Assembly: GCA_034509735.1 (NCBI GenBank)
Contig: JACGWO010000003.1
Location: 9,982,001 to 10,046,000, forward strand
Length of the DNA: 64,000 bases
Reading direction: 5' to 3'
Source of the DNA: Sesamum alatum
Lineage: Eukaryota > Streptophyta > Magnoliopsida > Lamiales > Pedaliaceae
Of this stretch, positions 11,337 through 22,752 are shown one piece after another; the stretch's first letter is position 1; every line of letters starts with the position of its first letter. A program made the translations under genes and the position numbers. The notes under the pieces are model-generated. The model did not search any database. It was not told the origin of the DNA and worked only from the letters and a program-made list of their open reading frames with translations.

Positions 11337-11812
11337 ATGGCGCGCATGGCGCAGATGGGTGGCCGGGCGCGCATGGTGCGCGTAGATCTGGGCCAGCGCG
11401 CGCGCGGCCGAGCAACAGGCAAAAAAGGTTGGCCGGGCGCGCGAGCATGCGGGCAGGGAAGCCCGCGCGTGCGCGCCAGGCCAACGCGTTGGGGCGCCTG
11501 CACGCTCGGACGTGCGGCCAGGGTAGGTGCGCTCGATGCGTGCGCCCGGCAGGCGCGCCCGATGCTCGTGCGCACGCACGGCCTACGCAGGGCAGGGGCA
11601 CGCACGCGGCCGACAGGTTGGCGCGCGCGGCAACCTGCCAGCGCGCGCGGGCGTGCGCAACATTGCCGATCAGGCGCGCGCGTGGGCAGGCAGATGCCAG
11701 CGCGCAACGCCCAATCAGGCAGGCCCTGCGCGCGCGCAGGGGCAGCAGGCTGGGCCTGCTGACCCGCGTGCGCCGGCAGACTGCTGCCGGTGGCGGCGGC
11801 CGGTTGACGTTG
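11337..11812 (+). other. GC-rich leader block of M
   Basis: About 475 bp, very rich in GC and in GCGCGC and GCAGGC/GCCTGC strings, bounded by AT-rich DNA. Long frames without stops occur on both strands, but this is expected from GC-rich composition. No two blocks in the window share a conserved reading frame. Comparable blocks occupy the same place (between PBS and gag) in N1, N2, Z, Y and U. Function unknown. Confidence 0.85.
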
Positions 11813-12496
11813 TCGTTTTCTCGTTGTTTTAATTTTTTTTGATTATTTTGAAAAATTTGTTTTATTTAATTTTTCATATTTTCTTTAAGAACATTATTTG
11901 GGAGGATTTTGATTTTATTGGATTTGGAATCTCGGGAATAACTTACCTACAAATAATGAGGAAGGGTCTTCCTAAACGAGAAAAATTATTGCCAACCGTT
12001 GTACCATATTTTTCATACGTAGCGCATTTATTTATCATGGATTAATATGATTGGTAATCATGGAATATTAGCATGTATTTATGTGATAGGATCATGTGAT
12101 TATGTGCGTTTAATGGAAATGGATGATCGCGAGCCCTAGACCGAATGTATGATTTAATTTTATGTTGGGCCTGTGTGCCTCTTTCTGCTTTCTCCTTCTC
12201 CCCTTCTAGTTGCCTTGGAATAATAAGGCATTCTTTCTCCCTCCTAATGTACTCCTCTCCCGATTTTCACTGGGGTTTCTTTTTACATATGTAAATGAGA
12301 GTAGAATAGGAGTGAGGTTTTTTATTTTATGTATTTGGTGGAGAAGAAGGAAGGTCCACATGGAGAGCCCAGAATGGAGGATCCAAAGGCGTTTCCATAA
12401 AGAGTTGAAAGAGAAAAGAGACCAATGCCCATGAGAATGATGATCGGGTTACTATTAATGTAATAGTGTAGGACCAACCCTAGATTGACCATAGAT

Positions 12497-12514
12497 CCAC
12501 TGCGGGCTCAGTGG
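12497..12514 (+). other. Leader hairpin CCACTG/CAGTGG
   Basis: A perfect 6-bp stem with a 6-nt loop (CGGGCT). The U leader has the same element at 58677-58694. Y has one changed stem base (CAATGG, about 48563-48580). N2 and Z have degenerate versions. Confidence 0.55.
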
Positions 12515-12823
12515 GTCGCATAGGATTCGGGCTCGTGATCATCCAACAGGGGCGTGCTAGGCTTTAATTTTTCATGTGGTTGTTATGATGAATGAATGGT
12601 TTTTATTTATCATATAACTGCTATGGGATGCAATTTATTATATACGCATTGTGGATAAATGTGTTTATATTTACATATGAGATCTCGGTCACTTACAACT
12701 CTCACATTGGTTGGACCAATGTCCAAATATTAGACCCTAGATAAAGTAGACATGGACTCTGGGAGTTTGCCCATGCCTTCCAATCTATGGCATAGTGAGG
12801 AAGCTAATTTAAGTCGATAGCGT

Positions 12824-12920
12824 GGTCTCACGAGTCGTAGCACGTCTATCGTACTTAAAAGAAGCTGCATTGTGGCATCAACGAAAAATAAACCACTGTT
12901 ACCTGTCTCACGAGTCGTGA
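12824..12920 (+). other. Pair of GTCTCACGAGTCGTG near-palindromes in the M leader
   Basis: Copies at 12824-12838 and 12904-12920, about 80 bp apart. The core CACGA-G-TCGTG is self-complementary around one base. The pair recurs with similar spacing in N1 (25484, 25566), N2 (21284, 21364), Z (41084, 41169), Y (48888, 48963) and U (58277, 58356), always a few hundred bases before gag. Confidence 0.7.
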
Positions 12921-13297
12921 GGTATGCAGCGGGTCTATGATTCGGTTGATTGGGTCGGGTCTAACGCCCGATTAGCATGATTCGCTTGGAGTCCTCGGGA
13001 TCATGTGAAAGGGTGAGGCAATTATCTTGGCAATCTCGTGGAACGAGAATGGTATAGCATACCTCCCATAGGATTCTTCCCATGCGAATTGTAAAAGCGG
13101 GGTATGGGAAAATTTGCTGTGGATCCCAAGCCACTAGGAAAAAGGTTTCCCAAAAAATAACGTTTGAGAGTATCGTGTTTTCGTATAAATAGTGGGAGCA
13201 TTAAATGACTAAAGACCAAGCGTTTAATTATTTATCAAAACTTCCGTCTTATAAATTCTGCTGATCGCGAGTTCTGTTTTTAAAATGTTGATTTAAA

Positions 13298-14846
13298 ATG
13301 TCTAAGAACCCATTATCAACCATACTTGAGACCAACAAGTTCAATGGAACTAATTATAACGACTGGTTGCGCAACCTGAGGATAGTCCTAGATTACGAGA
13401 ACCAAGGCTACGTCATGGACGAGCCTCTCCCTAGGACCTTACCGGAAGGATCTACGCCAGATGAACGTGAGACGTTCGAGACTTGGCATAAGGATAACAG
13501 GAAGGTCCGTAGCATCATACTTGCTTCTATGACGAATGAGATTCAAAAGCAGTATGAAAGGCTAGACGATGTCCCTTCCATTATGGCTCGCCTTAAGGAT
13601 TGCTATGCAGTCCCGGACCGGCATACTAGGTATGTCGCGACGAAGGCGTTCATTAGAACTAAAATGACCGAAGGATCCTCCGTACAAGAGCACGGGGTTA
13701 AAATGCTTACCCTGGTGGAAAAGCTCGAGGACCTAAAGGTAGGCCTCGATAATGAGACGTACATAGATGTGATCCTTCAGTCTCTCCCACCCTCCTTCGA
13801 CCAATTTATTGTTAACTATAACATGAACACACTTTAGAAAGGTATTCATGAGTTAATCAATATGTTGGTGCAATACGAGGCAACGGCCAAAAAGTCCACG
13901 CCTTCGGTATTGTTTGGAGGTGCTTCAACTTTCAAGACGAAAGGCAAGGGTGCCGGACGTTGGAAAAGGAAGAAGGGAAAGGGAAAAGCCGTCAAAGCAG
14001 CTACAAACACTAAGAGTGTTCCCATTGCCAAAGAGGGGAAAGGCAAAGGAAAGGAGAAGGTTGTCTCCAAGCAACAGTCGAGGGCATATGACATATGTAT
14101 CAATTGCCGTGAGAAAGGGCATTGGAAGAGGGAGTGCCCCAAACTCCTCTCGAACCAAGGTATTTTTGTGATTGAGGTTAATATGGTTACTAACTCTACC
14201 TCTTGGGTATTAGATACCGATAGTGGAGCTCACATTTGCAATGATTTGTAGGTGCTGAAAAGAAGCAGAAAACTGGGTAGCGGGGATATGATCCTGAAGC
14301 TTGGGAATGGCAAGGCCATCTCGGCAAAAGCAGTAGGATCCGCCACTCTAGTAGTTAGTGATCGTATTAGTATAGAGTTAGAGCTAGTTTATTATGTACC
14401 TAGTATGATTAAAAACATCATTTCCATTTCGTTGTTAAACAATAATGGATATGAGTTTATGATCAATAAAAAATTGCTTTTATTTGATGAGGTGTGGAAT
14501 TGCTCATCTGCTTGGTAACACTTAATAATGGGCTATATATCTTACAACAAGCAAACTTCGTTCTTAAACGCTCAACACAAATAGATAACAACGGGAACGC
14601 ACGACTGTGGCACGCTAGGCTAGGTCAATATCCAAGACAGGATGAAGAAATTGTAGACTCAAAGAACCTAGAGGTAGGGGACTTGAGTGAGCCACCAACT
14701 TGTGAATCCTGTCTAAGAGGGAAAATGACCAAAAAGCCCTTTGTAGGACAAAGCACGTTTGCCACAAGTCTGTTGGACCTGGTCCATACAGACGTATGTG
14801 GACCACTAAGGACGCAGGCCCGAGGTGGGTTCTCCTACTTCATAAC
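13298..14846 (+). pseudogene. M gag-protease-integrase, first part
   Basis: Starts M-S-K-N-P at 13298, with the copia gag pattern T-N-K-F-N-G-T-N-Y then W-L-R-N-L-R-I (UBN2/Retrotran_gag-like). A TAG at 13835-13837 replaces the GAG codon seen in U. The same frame resumes with the gag C-terminus, a CCHC zinc knuckle C-I-N-C-R-E-K-G-H-W-K-R-E-C (about 14097-14138) and the protease site. There M reads D-T-D-S-G-A where U has D-T-G-C-G-A, so the catalytic D-T-G is lost. A second TAG (14249-14251) stands where U has CAG. A frameshift near 14490 precedes the integrase zinc region (C-E-S-C) and first catalytic Asp (H-T-D-V-C-G-P). It is cut at 14846 by N1/N2 and resumes at 29807. Confidence 0.85.
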
Positions 14847-17429
14847 TGAAGGACAAGCGGATCCGCCCGAGAGCGCGAGCGGAAGCGAGAAAGCGAGGAA
14901 ATAGTGCATAAATTTAAATCTAATTTAAATAAAGAATCCCAAGTTTTGTACCCTTGGGTGCTCAACCGGGCGTTTCGATGTAGGATTTGTAAATATTAGA
15001 AACATATATTTAAACACATAGGCATAGATGTATATTAAATCAATCAAAGCGTAATAAACGTTACCTTTGATTATTTAGCATATATCCCGGCTACTTGCGT
15101 TGTTCCTTCTCCGGAATGCTCAACTAAATCCAAATGTTATGGATTCTCCAAAGGTGATCCACACCACCCAAAGAAACACACGTTCTTCTTGCTAGAAAAT
15201 GAACGGGTTTAAGAAGGAATCGGTTTAAGAGAAGAACACTATGAATTAGTGCTCTCTTAAACTTACTTTGTTCTTCTTCTTGATTCAAAATCAAGTGAAA
15301 CACAAGTGTAAAGAGGGAGAGAGGCCGAGAGTTTGAGAGAGAGGAGAGAGGATTTTTGTCTTCTCTTTTTCCTAGAAAAGATGAATAATGAATCACATAT
15401 GCTTGGTGTTGTATATTCTAATATATATGGAATGTGTCTAGGTTCATCCAAGGATGTCTAGATTCATTCCAATCAATCACATCAATTCTTCAATCAAGCC
15501 TAACCAAAATTTATGGTATGATCAATCATACCAAAAGGAAAGAGCTTGATTGGAGTTGATTTGTTCTTTACGGAAAGAGATAAGTCAACATACCACCTAG
15601 CATTGAAACATGGCTGATTTTGCTTCCTCAAGGGAGCATGTCGCATGTTTATATTAAGGGAAGAAGTACAAACTTCTTTCCTATTTCCAAAATAGGAATT
15701 ATTTCTCCTCTCGGGTATATTTAACGGACCGGGTTTTTATCGTAATCAATTACGACGAATCCAACATTAAATCAATTTAGATGTCATTTAAATTATTCCC
15801 GTTGATCTTTTAATCCATTAAAAGATTCAACGTCTGAACGTCTCAACTTTACATATTTAATCGAAAATCTAATTTACCGATTAGAACCGAAAGGCATCCG
15901 ATATTAAGGCAGGTATACGCCAATATCCAGTCTCATGTCCAAGTGTGACTTTCCTTCTAAGTAATCACAATTACTATTTTATCCTTCGAGACTTTGACGT
16001 GTTCCAAGTCCAAATCTCTCGAACCTCCTCTGGTGACGTGTGTAGTGACCCCTTTACGTGTACTCACCCTCAGGCTAGGACTTGTGGCGGATCCATGTCG
16101 AGTGGCCACAGCAGACGGCCCGTTAGCCCTATGGGCTTGGATCTATCCCCGTCTAGCAACGGTCCATCGGTTACTAGAGACTAGGTGAATTGGCGTGAAT
16201 CTTTAGGCGCCGATTCGGTCGGTTTTTAAAGTAACGATTCCTTCCGCAGTCTATTCCGTCTCCACCGGGCCCTTAGTGTAGTAGCGTATGAAATTGGGCG
16301 TCGGTTCTCCGATCCTCGACCTAGGCAATTTATGCTATAATACTTCAGAGACCACGTATGCTTCATTGCGTCGATAAAGTAAAACCCTTCCCCTGTTCGA
16401 GCGGAGACCACACACTGTGTTGGCCACACGCCTTCAAACGAGATTGAAACGTGTCTCCGAGAATGCATAGGAGATACCTTCTGTCAACATAACTGACAGC
16501 GGACAGGATCCTCTTCTTGATAAGCGGTCTCACCCGTCCTCTATAACATACACCATTTCGAACTTTCCAGCTGCACGCCTGGACAAGGCTCATGATGAAT
16601 CCATCTTACAAATTTGAATTCCTCACTCGTCAGATCAAGATACAGCCGTCCCTGTGTGCAGCCTGTAGCGACTGTCCATGAATTCCTCAAGGTCTGAGGA
16701 GAGGAAGATATATCCCGTACTATCTACTATCCGCCGTTGAACTACGGACTACACTGGAAAAACCAGTGATCATAGGCGATGCAAGCCTCCAAGGCTTACC
16801 ATATCGATGATCCCCCGCGAGTCAGCCAGTCCGGCTTTTCTTTGACCCCCTTCCCCAGTTCTCGATCGAACCATCAAGACTCGTGTAGGCGCCACACGTC
16901 CTGTTCGAAAAGGCACCTCCCGATGAAAACACGAATCACTCAATCTAATGAACACGACTCTTGACGCAAAGTCCTCAAATAGGATCTCGATGCACCATAA
17001 TTGACTGTCTCGAGGTCCTCTGAAGACATTGGGATAACTAACGTTTCAGATCCCAACATCTGATAATCAAAAGGATGGGTGGAATCATTCGGAATTTCAT
17101 CCCGAGCTAACATAATATGCCGTGAATCTTGTGTGGCTTGCGCCAACTACACCGAGTTGTTAACCATGGTCTGTGGGCTTTTGTTGTGATATAGTTAAAC
17201 ACCATTTGACCACAGAATGTCAGAAGATTGAAGCCGCAAACACTAATGATGAAGGTACCAGGCGACAATTGTTCGTGCCCTTTCATACGAACAACTCATT
17301 TTCTTATTTCATCACATATTTACGAATAATTAACATTAACATATACATCAGCTTAGTGTCACATAGGTTACAGAAAATGCGTCCCAAAAACCTATTGGCT
17401 TTTTGGTCTGGTGGCAGCCTATTCTAACA
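14847..17429 (-). repeat. Leftmost (3') LTR of N1/N2, insertion-rich
   Basis: Begins TGAAGGACAAGCGG and ends ATTCTAACA before a polypurine tract. It is 2,583 bp against 2,224 and 2,232 bp for the other two LTRs. The first kilobase is close to them. From roughly 15,840 many short extra bases appear (compare 16081-16160 with 28790-28850). This may be an assembly error rather than divergence. Confidence 0.82.
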
Positions 17430-20400
17430 ATCAAAATGTCTCCCACTTGTCCCCAATAGTACCGTAGCCCTTGGCTCTAATCTATCACATCCATCACCAA
17501 CCTTGTTAATCATATCATTAGATTCCATTCGAACCCTTATGTCAGATGGTGAGTAACATGGCCACACAGAATTGCGCGACAAATGGGCTGATAGTTTAGC
17601 AAGTTGATCTGCTTATATGGTATGTTTTTCTGCTGAGCTGACCTCGGTCCAAACGTGAACATCACTACCCTGAGCTATCGATCATCATCTTTCTGAGCCA
17701 TTTTGATGGTAGCGTCTAAGATATATGCTTGGATCTCTGATGATGAAGACTTCTTCAGTTCTTTGTTTTGCTAATAAGCAAGCTTTATCGGCATACCCGC
17801 TTTTTAGTATATTCATAAAAGATACACCACTTGGCTCAGCAAATGCCTAGGTACTACAGCCGCAACTCAGAATTTGGGTTTATAATAAGCTTCTTTTCAA
17901 TCTAACAACTGGCGGCAATACTCCTTTTAGACAGCATCGAACTTCCGATAATTTGCTGCTATATGTATTGCAGGACGTCTATAGGTGGGATGTCCCGCCG
18001 TGGTAGCCTGCTTGAGTTTTCTCAAGCGACACATCCAACCGAACACCACCTATTAAGTCTGAACTTACACATAGACTAGGACTGAAGACGTTGAAGTTGG
18101 CAATCATCGTCATTCAATCGGAAGCTAGCCGTCGGCTTATATGGCACTTCTCAGTATCATCTAGCAACTCTCCTACGGACTCGTAGATCAAAGAACATGC
18201 TGCTCTTCTACGTTGTCTTTTCAGGTACTTCAGGATAGTCTTGACTAGCAGTTGCTGCACCAGAGGTCAGTGCATACCGCAGCACACGAACTGATATATC
18301 AACTTATTACTCTCATAATCTAAGGGCGCAAGGCATTCGGAAAGCCACATCAGAGTCTAAGTTGACACTGACACATTCATATTTGTTGCTGACTGCGTCC
18401 TACGGCTGAAGCAATATGGGACTGTTCCAACAGTCATCGTTTTTAAGCTCCTCATCATTCACAGTCATTTAGGAGACTGCTTCTATTGGGATACTCAACC
18501 TTAATTCCATGCCTCTAGGAAGGATGATCCTACGTTTTGATGTTCACTCCACTACTTGAATCTCTTCAAAACCAACGACTTTATCTAAAGTAAGTATACG
18601 AGGACTGCGGCCCATTCCTAGCACATGCCCCTTCTAGGGTCTATCTCCTGTAGATCTTGATGCCAAGGATGTAGGATGCCTCGCCCATATCCTTCATGGA
18701 GAATTGTGTTGACAACGCAAGCTTAGTGGTACCCAACATCTTACCACATTCCCAATGAGCAAGATGTCATCCACGTAAAGCACCAGAAACGCAACTGAGC
18801 TCCCACTGATCTTCTTGTATACACAAGGATCGGACTCGTTATTGATAAAATCATATCCCCGTATGACTTCATCAAAACGTAATGTTCCAGCTTCGAGAAG
18901 CTTGTTTGAGGCTAAGATGGACCTTGGAGACGGCAAGACCTTCTGCTCTTCTCCACAGTTGTGAAACTTTCTGGCTGATCCATATAGATCTCTTCCACTA
19001 CGAAACCGTTGAGGAAAGTCGTTTTCACGTCCATCTGCCATATTTCATAGTCATACCATGCTGCTATGGCAAGCAGTATTCGAATGGACATGGCCATTGC
19101 TACGGGCGAGTAGGTTTCCTCAAAATTGACCCGGGGTCGCTGAGTGTAATTTCGTCACAAGCCTGGCTTTGAAGGTTGTAACCTCCCATCACTCCAAGCT
19201 TACGTTTGTAGACCCTCTACGGGTTTAACCCCTTTGGGTGGATCTTACTGGGGTCCAAACCTTGTTTGTACCATCGAGTCCATCTCGGATTTCATGGCCT
19301 CAAGCACTTGTCCGAGATCGATGTCCGACATCGCTCTCTCCGTACCGTCTTTGGATCATTATCCAACTGACCGGTCAGGCCAGAAATCCATACCTATCAG
19401 GTGCATGGGATACTCTGGCCGACTAACGGAGGACTGGACAACAATATCAGTGGGAACCACTGGCTCAGATGTCACTGCCCCCTCATGGGGTACCTCACTT
19501 GATTCCTCAAGGAGTACCTCATCGCATTGACCATCCGATGGAAAACCTTTTTCCAAGAGCACTGCATTTCGCGAGACAAACCATCTTTGTGCATATTATG
19601 ATCATCACATTTTCGTTTGTGTTCTGAAGTCATATAATCCAATAGACTGTTGAAGTATGTACAGACCCGTTGACCAATGTACCAAGCAGATGAGAAATAC
19701 CATCTTTGATAATGAAAAAACCATTTTTATTGATGGTAAATTCATATCCCTCCTTATCAAGGACCGGGATGGAAACAATGTTTTAATCATTCTAGGTACA
19801 TAGAAATAGTCGTTCAGTACAATCCTAACAATGACTACTAATGGCTAAACTCTAGTGATCCTACGGCCTCCGCAGCAACGGCCTTGCCATCGCCCAGCCT
19901 TAGGATCATCTCATTCTTGGTTAGCCTTCTGCTTCTTTACAGTGCCTGCAAATCATTGCAGATGTGAAGCACCCACCCGGTATCCAATACCCAATTGAAG
20001 CAGAATTATAGTAATCATATTTACATTTCATACCACAAACATCACCTAATTGGAGAGAGAGTTGTGGGCACTCCCTCTTTCCCCATGCCCTTCCCTCGGC
20101 AATTCAATGCAGACATTTCATTTGTCTTGGACCATTGAGAAACCACGGGCCTTCCTTTCCTTTTGCTCGCTTCCAACCGCAGCAACAGGTACGCTCGTGA
20201 GCGCGAGCTAGCTAGGGGCCACGAACCCCGTCTTCCCTTAACCCCAGCATGCCCTCATTAACTCGTGGTCTTCTTGCCCAGCGGTCGCGAAATAATGCCT
20301 GCTCTCCGTATTGCATCTCGCCTTGGAGTCGAGGTTGATAAGCCCTCTCCTATCAATACCGTGCGGTGCCGTTATGATTTGTGGTGTCGTTGCCTATTTC

Positions 20401-21000
20401 GTATGCATGGACCAGCATGTGCATCAACTCACTCATGAATAGTAGACTTTGGGTTGCGCTCTGAAGGTCCATGGTCAATGTTATCGATAAGGTTTACCCA
20501 GGACAGTTAACGGACTGATACTCTCTCCTACGGGTCATAGCATAGGATGGAGTGGAGTGCGAGCTCGAAGACGGGATCTACGTGCAAGGTGTAGCGTCTG
20601 TATCATGCTGCCTTCTTAAGGCTCCTTAGCTCTACTCCTTCTCCGGTCCTAAACGATTCCACACAATTTCTTTCCACTATCTCCGGAGAGCTATTTGCAA
20701 CCCATGGAGACTTGTACATAACGCTCGCTTCACCAAGCTGGGTGCGAAAGAAATGCTTTTTGACCTTGTGTGCTGCGAGCAATATATCTAAATATCAGCT
20801 TCTCGTCTACTACCTCGGCGAGCACATTGCATAATAATCTACCTCGTTCAGTCTGCGGAGCATTATGGCGGAGACGGTGTCAGCTTCTTTCAATATCTGT
20901 CCTTCTGGACTGATCGTTAGGACAGTCGGAAGCCAGTATGATACTGATTAGGCGTACTTTCCGGTTGTCCTCATGCCATTTTCTCGAACGTCAAAACGTT
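17430..21000 (-). pseudogene. N2 gag-pol remnant (RNase H, RT, linker, protease, gag)
   Basis: After the polypurine tract (TCTCCCACTTGTCC, about 17439-17452) the minus strand shows degraded RNase H (about 17540-18500) and RT. The clearest RT part is 18694-19097, with V-D-D-I-L-L near 18755-18775 and the motif-A region D-V-K-T-T-F-L near 19030. The integrase-RT linker lies about 19230-19560. Near 19566-19605 the sequence skips the integrase entirely and passes to the pre-integrase and protease region. Protease and zinc-knuckle traces lie about 19920-20130 and scrambled gag to about 21000. Frames change every few tens of codons, mostly by short insertions, as in the adjacent LTR half. No product can be expected as written. 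Confidence 0.7.
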
Positions 21001-22375
21001 TCTTCAGGCAGTGGACCCGCCGGTAGCCGCTTTGTGAAATGGACAACGCGGATCCTCAGTGGGCTTGGGATCCACAAGCGTAATCTCCATGCCCCGCTTT
21101 TACGATTCACATGAAGACAGACCTCGTAGGAGATATCCAATATCATTCTCAATCAATGCAGATTCCCAAGATATTTTGCCTCACCTATTCGCATGGTTCC
21201 GAGGACTCCAAGCGAACCATGTTACTCAGATGTTTAGGCCCGACCCAATCAACCAAATAATGCCTCAATACTGTCGCCCCCCAACAACTCGTGAGACAGG
21301 GAAACAGCGAGCGCGTCTTTTGTTCACACATAATAGTGCAGCTTTCCCCTAGTCAAGGTGTGCCACGACTCGTGAGACCACTACTTGGGTAGTCGGTAGC
21401 TTCCTCACCACATTGCTGTGGATGGAAGGCTCGCGACAAGACCAAAATACCATTTTGATCCAAGTCCGTTCTGGGCCCCTAAATATTTAATTTGGTCCAA
21501 CCAAATGAGAGTGTTTGCCATGTGTGACCGAGACCTAATCATATTATTGTTCGTGCGCATTTCCCTAGCAATGCACTCACTTATGCAATATTAAAGCGAT
21601 AAATAAATACGCCGCATGCAGAAAACATAGCCATAGCTGCCCTGTTAGGAGTGAATCTCAAAGTCCCAACCTATGCGACCGAACTGAGCCTCGCAGTGAG
21701 TCTATGGTCTGTCTAAGGGTGGTCCTAAATTATTACAATAGTAATATACCCATTGTCATTCCAATGGGCCTTGTAAGTGCTCTTGTTTCACGCCTTGATG
21801 CTCCTCCTTGGGGTCTCCGACTTCCAATTTCTTGTTAAAATTGAAACCTCACCAATCCTATCTACTCTCATTACAACTGAAAGTAATACAATCGGTAATA
21901 AAGAAAACAAGCCTTAACATCATGAGGCTGAAAATACGGGAGATGATAGTCCAAGAACAAGAGGCACGCAGGCCCACCCAACAGAAAATAAATAAACATT
22001 CATTCATTCATACACAAGATCTAGGGCTTTGTGATCATCCCATGTTGATTCCATCAACTCACATAACATAATTATTTCCAAATAATCATGCATAAATAAC
22101 CAATGGATATTCCAAATATCCAAGTGATGTCCAACATCACAAAAGCATAAATATATAATAATATGCAAAATTCAAATTTTAAATTTATGGACATTTTACA
22201 CAATGCATCCAATGCATGTATTAATCCCAAATTAATTAAGCAAATTTAATTCAAGGAATAATCCAATTATCCCAAAATCAAAAATGCAAAATTAATATAT
22301 TTTCAGAATATTGTGCAGAAAATACAGAAAATCGAATTTTTCCGAAAAAAGTCGAAAAAACGGCACAAAACGCCC

Positions 22376-22500
22376 AGTCGTTGTGCTGGCCGCCGCCCGC
22401 GCGCTGTGCCGCGCCTGGCCCTCGGCCAGCAGCGGCCGGCTGCGCACAGCGCGCGCGCCCGCGCGCGCTGGCCTGCGGGCGGCCACTGCCGGCCCGACCA
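22376..22500 (-). other. GC-rich leader block of N2
   Basis: About 125 bp of almost pure G/C between AT-rich flanks. It shares both ends (TTGTGCTGGCCG and CGGCCACTGCCGGC) with the N1 block at 27147-27305 but differs from it by large internal gaps, so length changes fast while position is fixed. Confidence 0.8.
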
Positions 22501-22738
22501 AATTTTTTTTTTTGTTTTTCAAAACTGTTTCAGCACAATAAAATTAATATTATTCTGAAAATACGCATGCAATTTTAGATCCAATCTAACAAAATTAAGC
22601 ATGCCAAAAGTCCATTAAATCCAAACAATTGAATCATCATATTATTCACATATTTATGTAATCTAACATGCATAAAGCCATTTAAAAGCAAGTAGATCAT
22701 GCCAAACACATAGATCTATGCCCCTTACATCGAACCGG

Positions 22739-22750
22739 GCTCTGATACCA
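22739..22750 (-). other. N2 primer-binding site
   Basis: GCTCTGATACCA on the plus strand, i.e. TGGTATCAGAGC in element sense, two bases from the LTR. It is complementary to the 3' end of plant initiator-Met tRNA. N1 has the same site at 27556-27567. Confidence 0.85.
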
Positions 22751-22752
22751 CT

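Larger units (their letters stand above)
11813..13297 (+). other. Rest of the M 5' leader (non-coding)
   Basis: An AT-rich stretch is followed by pyrimidine-rich CTTTCTCCTTCTCCCC (about 12185-12205), a hairpin (12497-12514) and a palindrome pair (12824-12920). It corresponds to the leaders of Y, Z, N1, N2 and U. No convincing gene is present. The gag ATG follows at 13298. Confidence 0.75.
21001..22752 (-). other. N2 5' leader (non-coding)
   Basis: It matches the N1 leader: the GTGGGCTTGGGATCCAC stretch (about 21058), a palindrome pair (21284, 21364), an AT-rich zone, a GC block (22376-22500) and the PBS (22739-22750). Extra bases typical of the noisy zone persist to about 21.5 kb. No gene is seen. 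Confidence 0.75.

Noticed and set aside
11333..11842. Several overlapping 80-170 codon open frames on both strands in the GC-rich M leader (likewise 22292-22578, 27068-27393, 37699-38070, 59372-60206)
   Set aside because: Stop codons are rare in GC-rich DNA; frames occur on both strands, encode only Ala/Arg/Pro/Gly-rich low-complexity sequence and are not conserved between elements.
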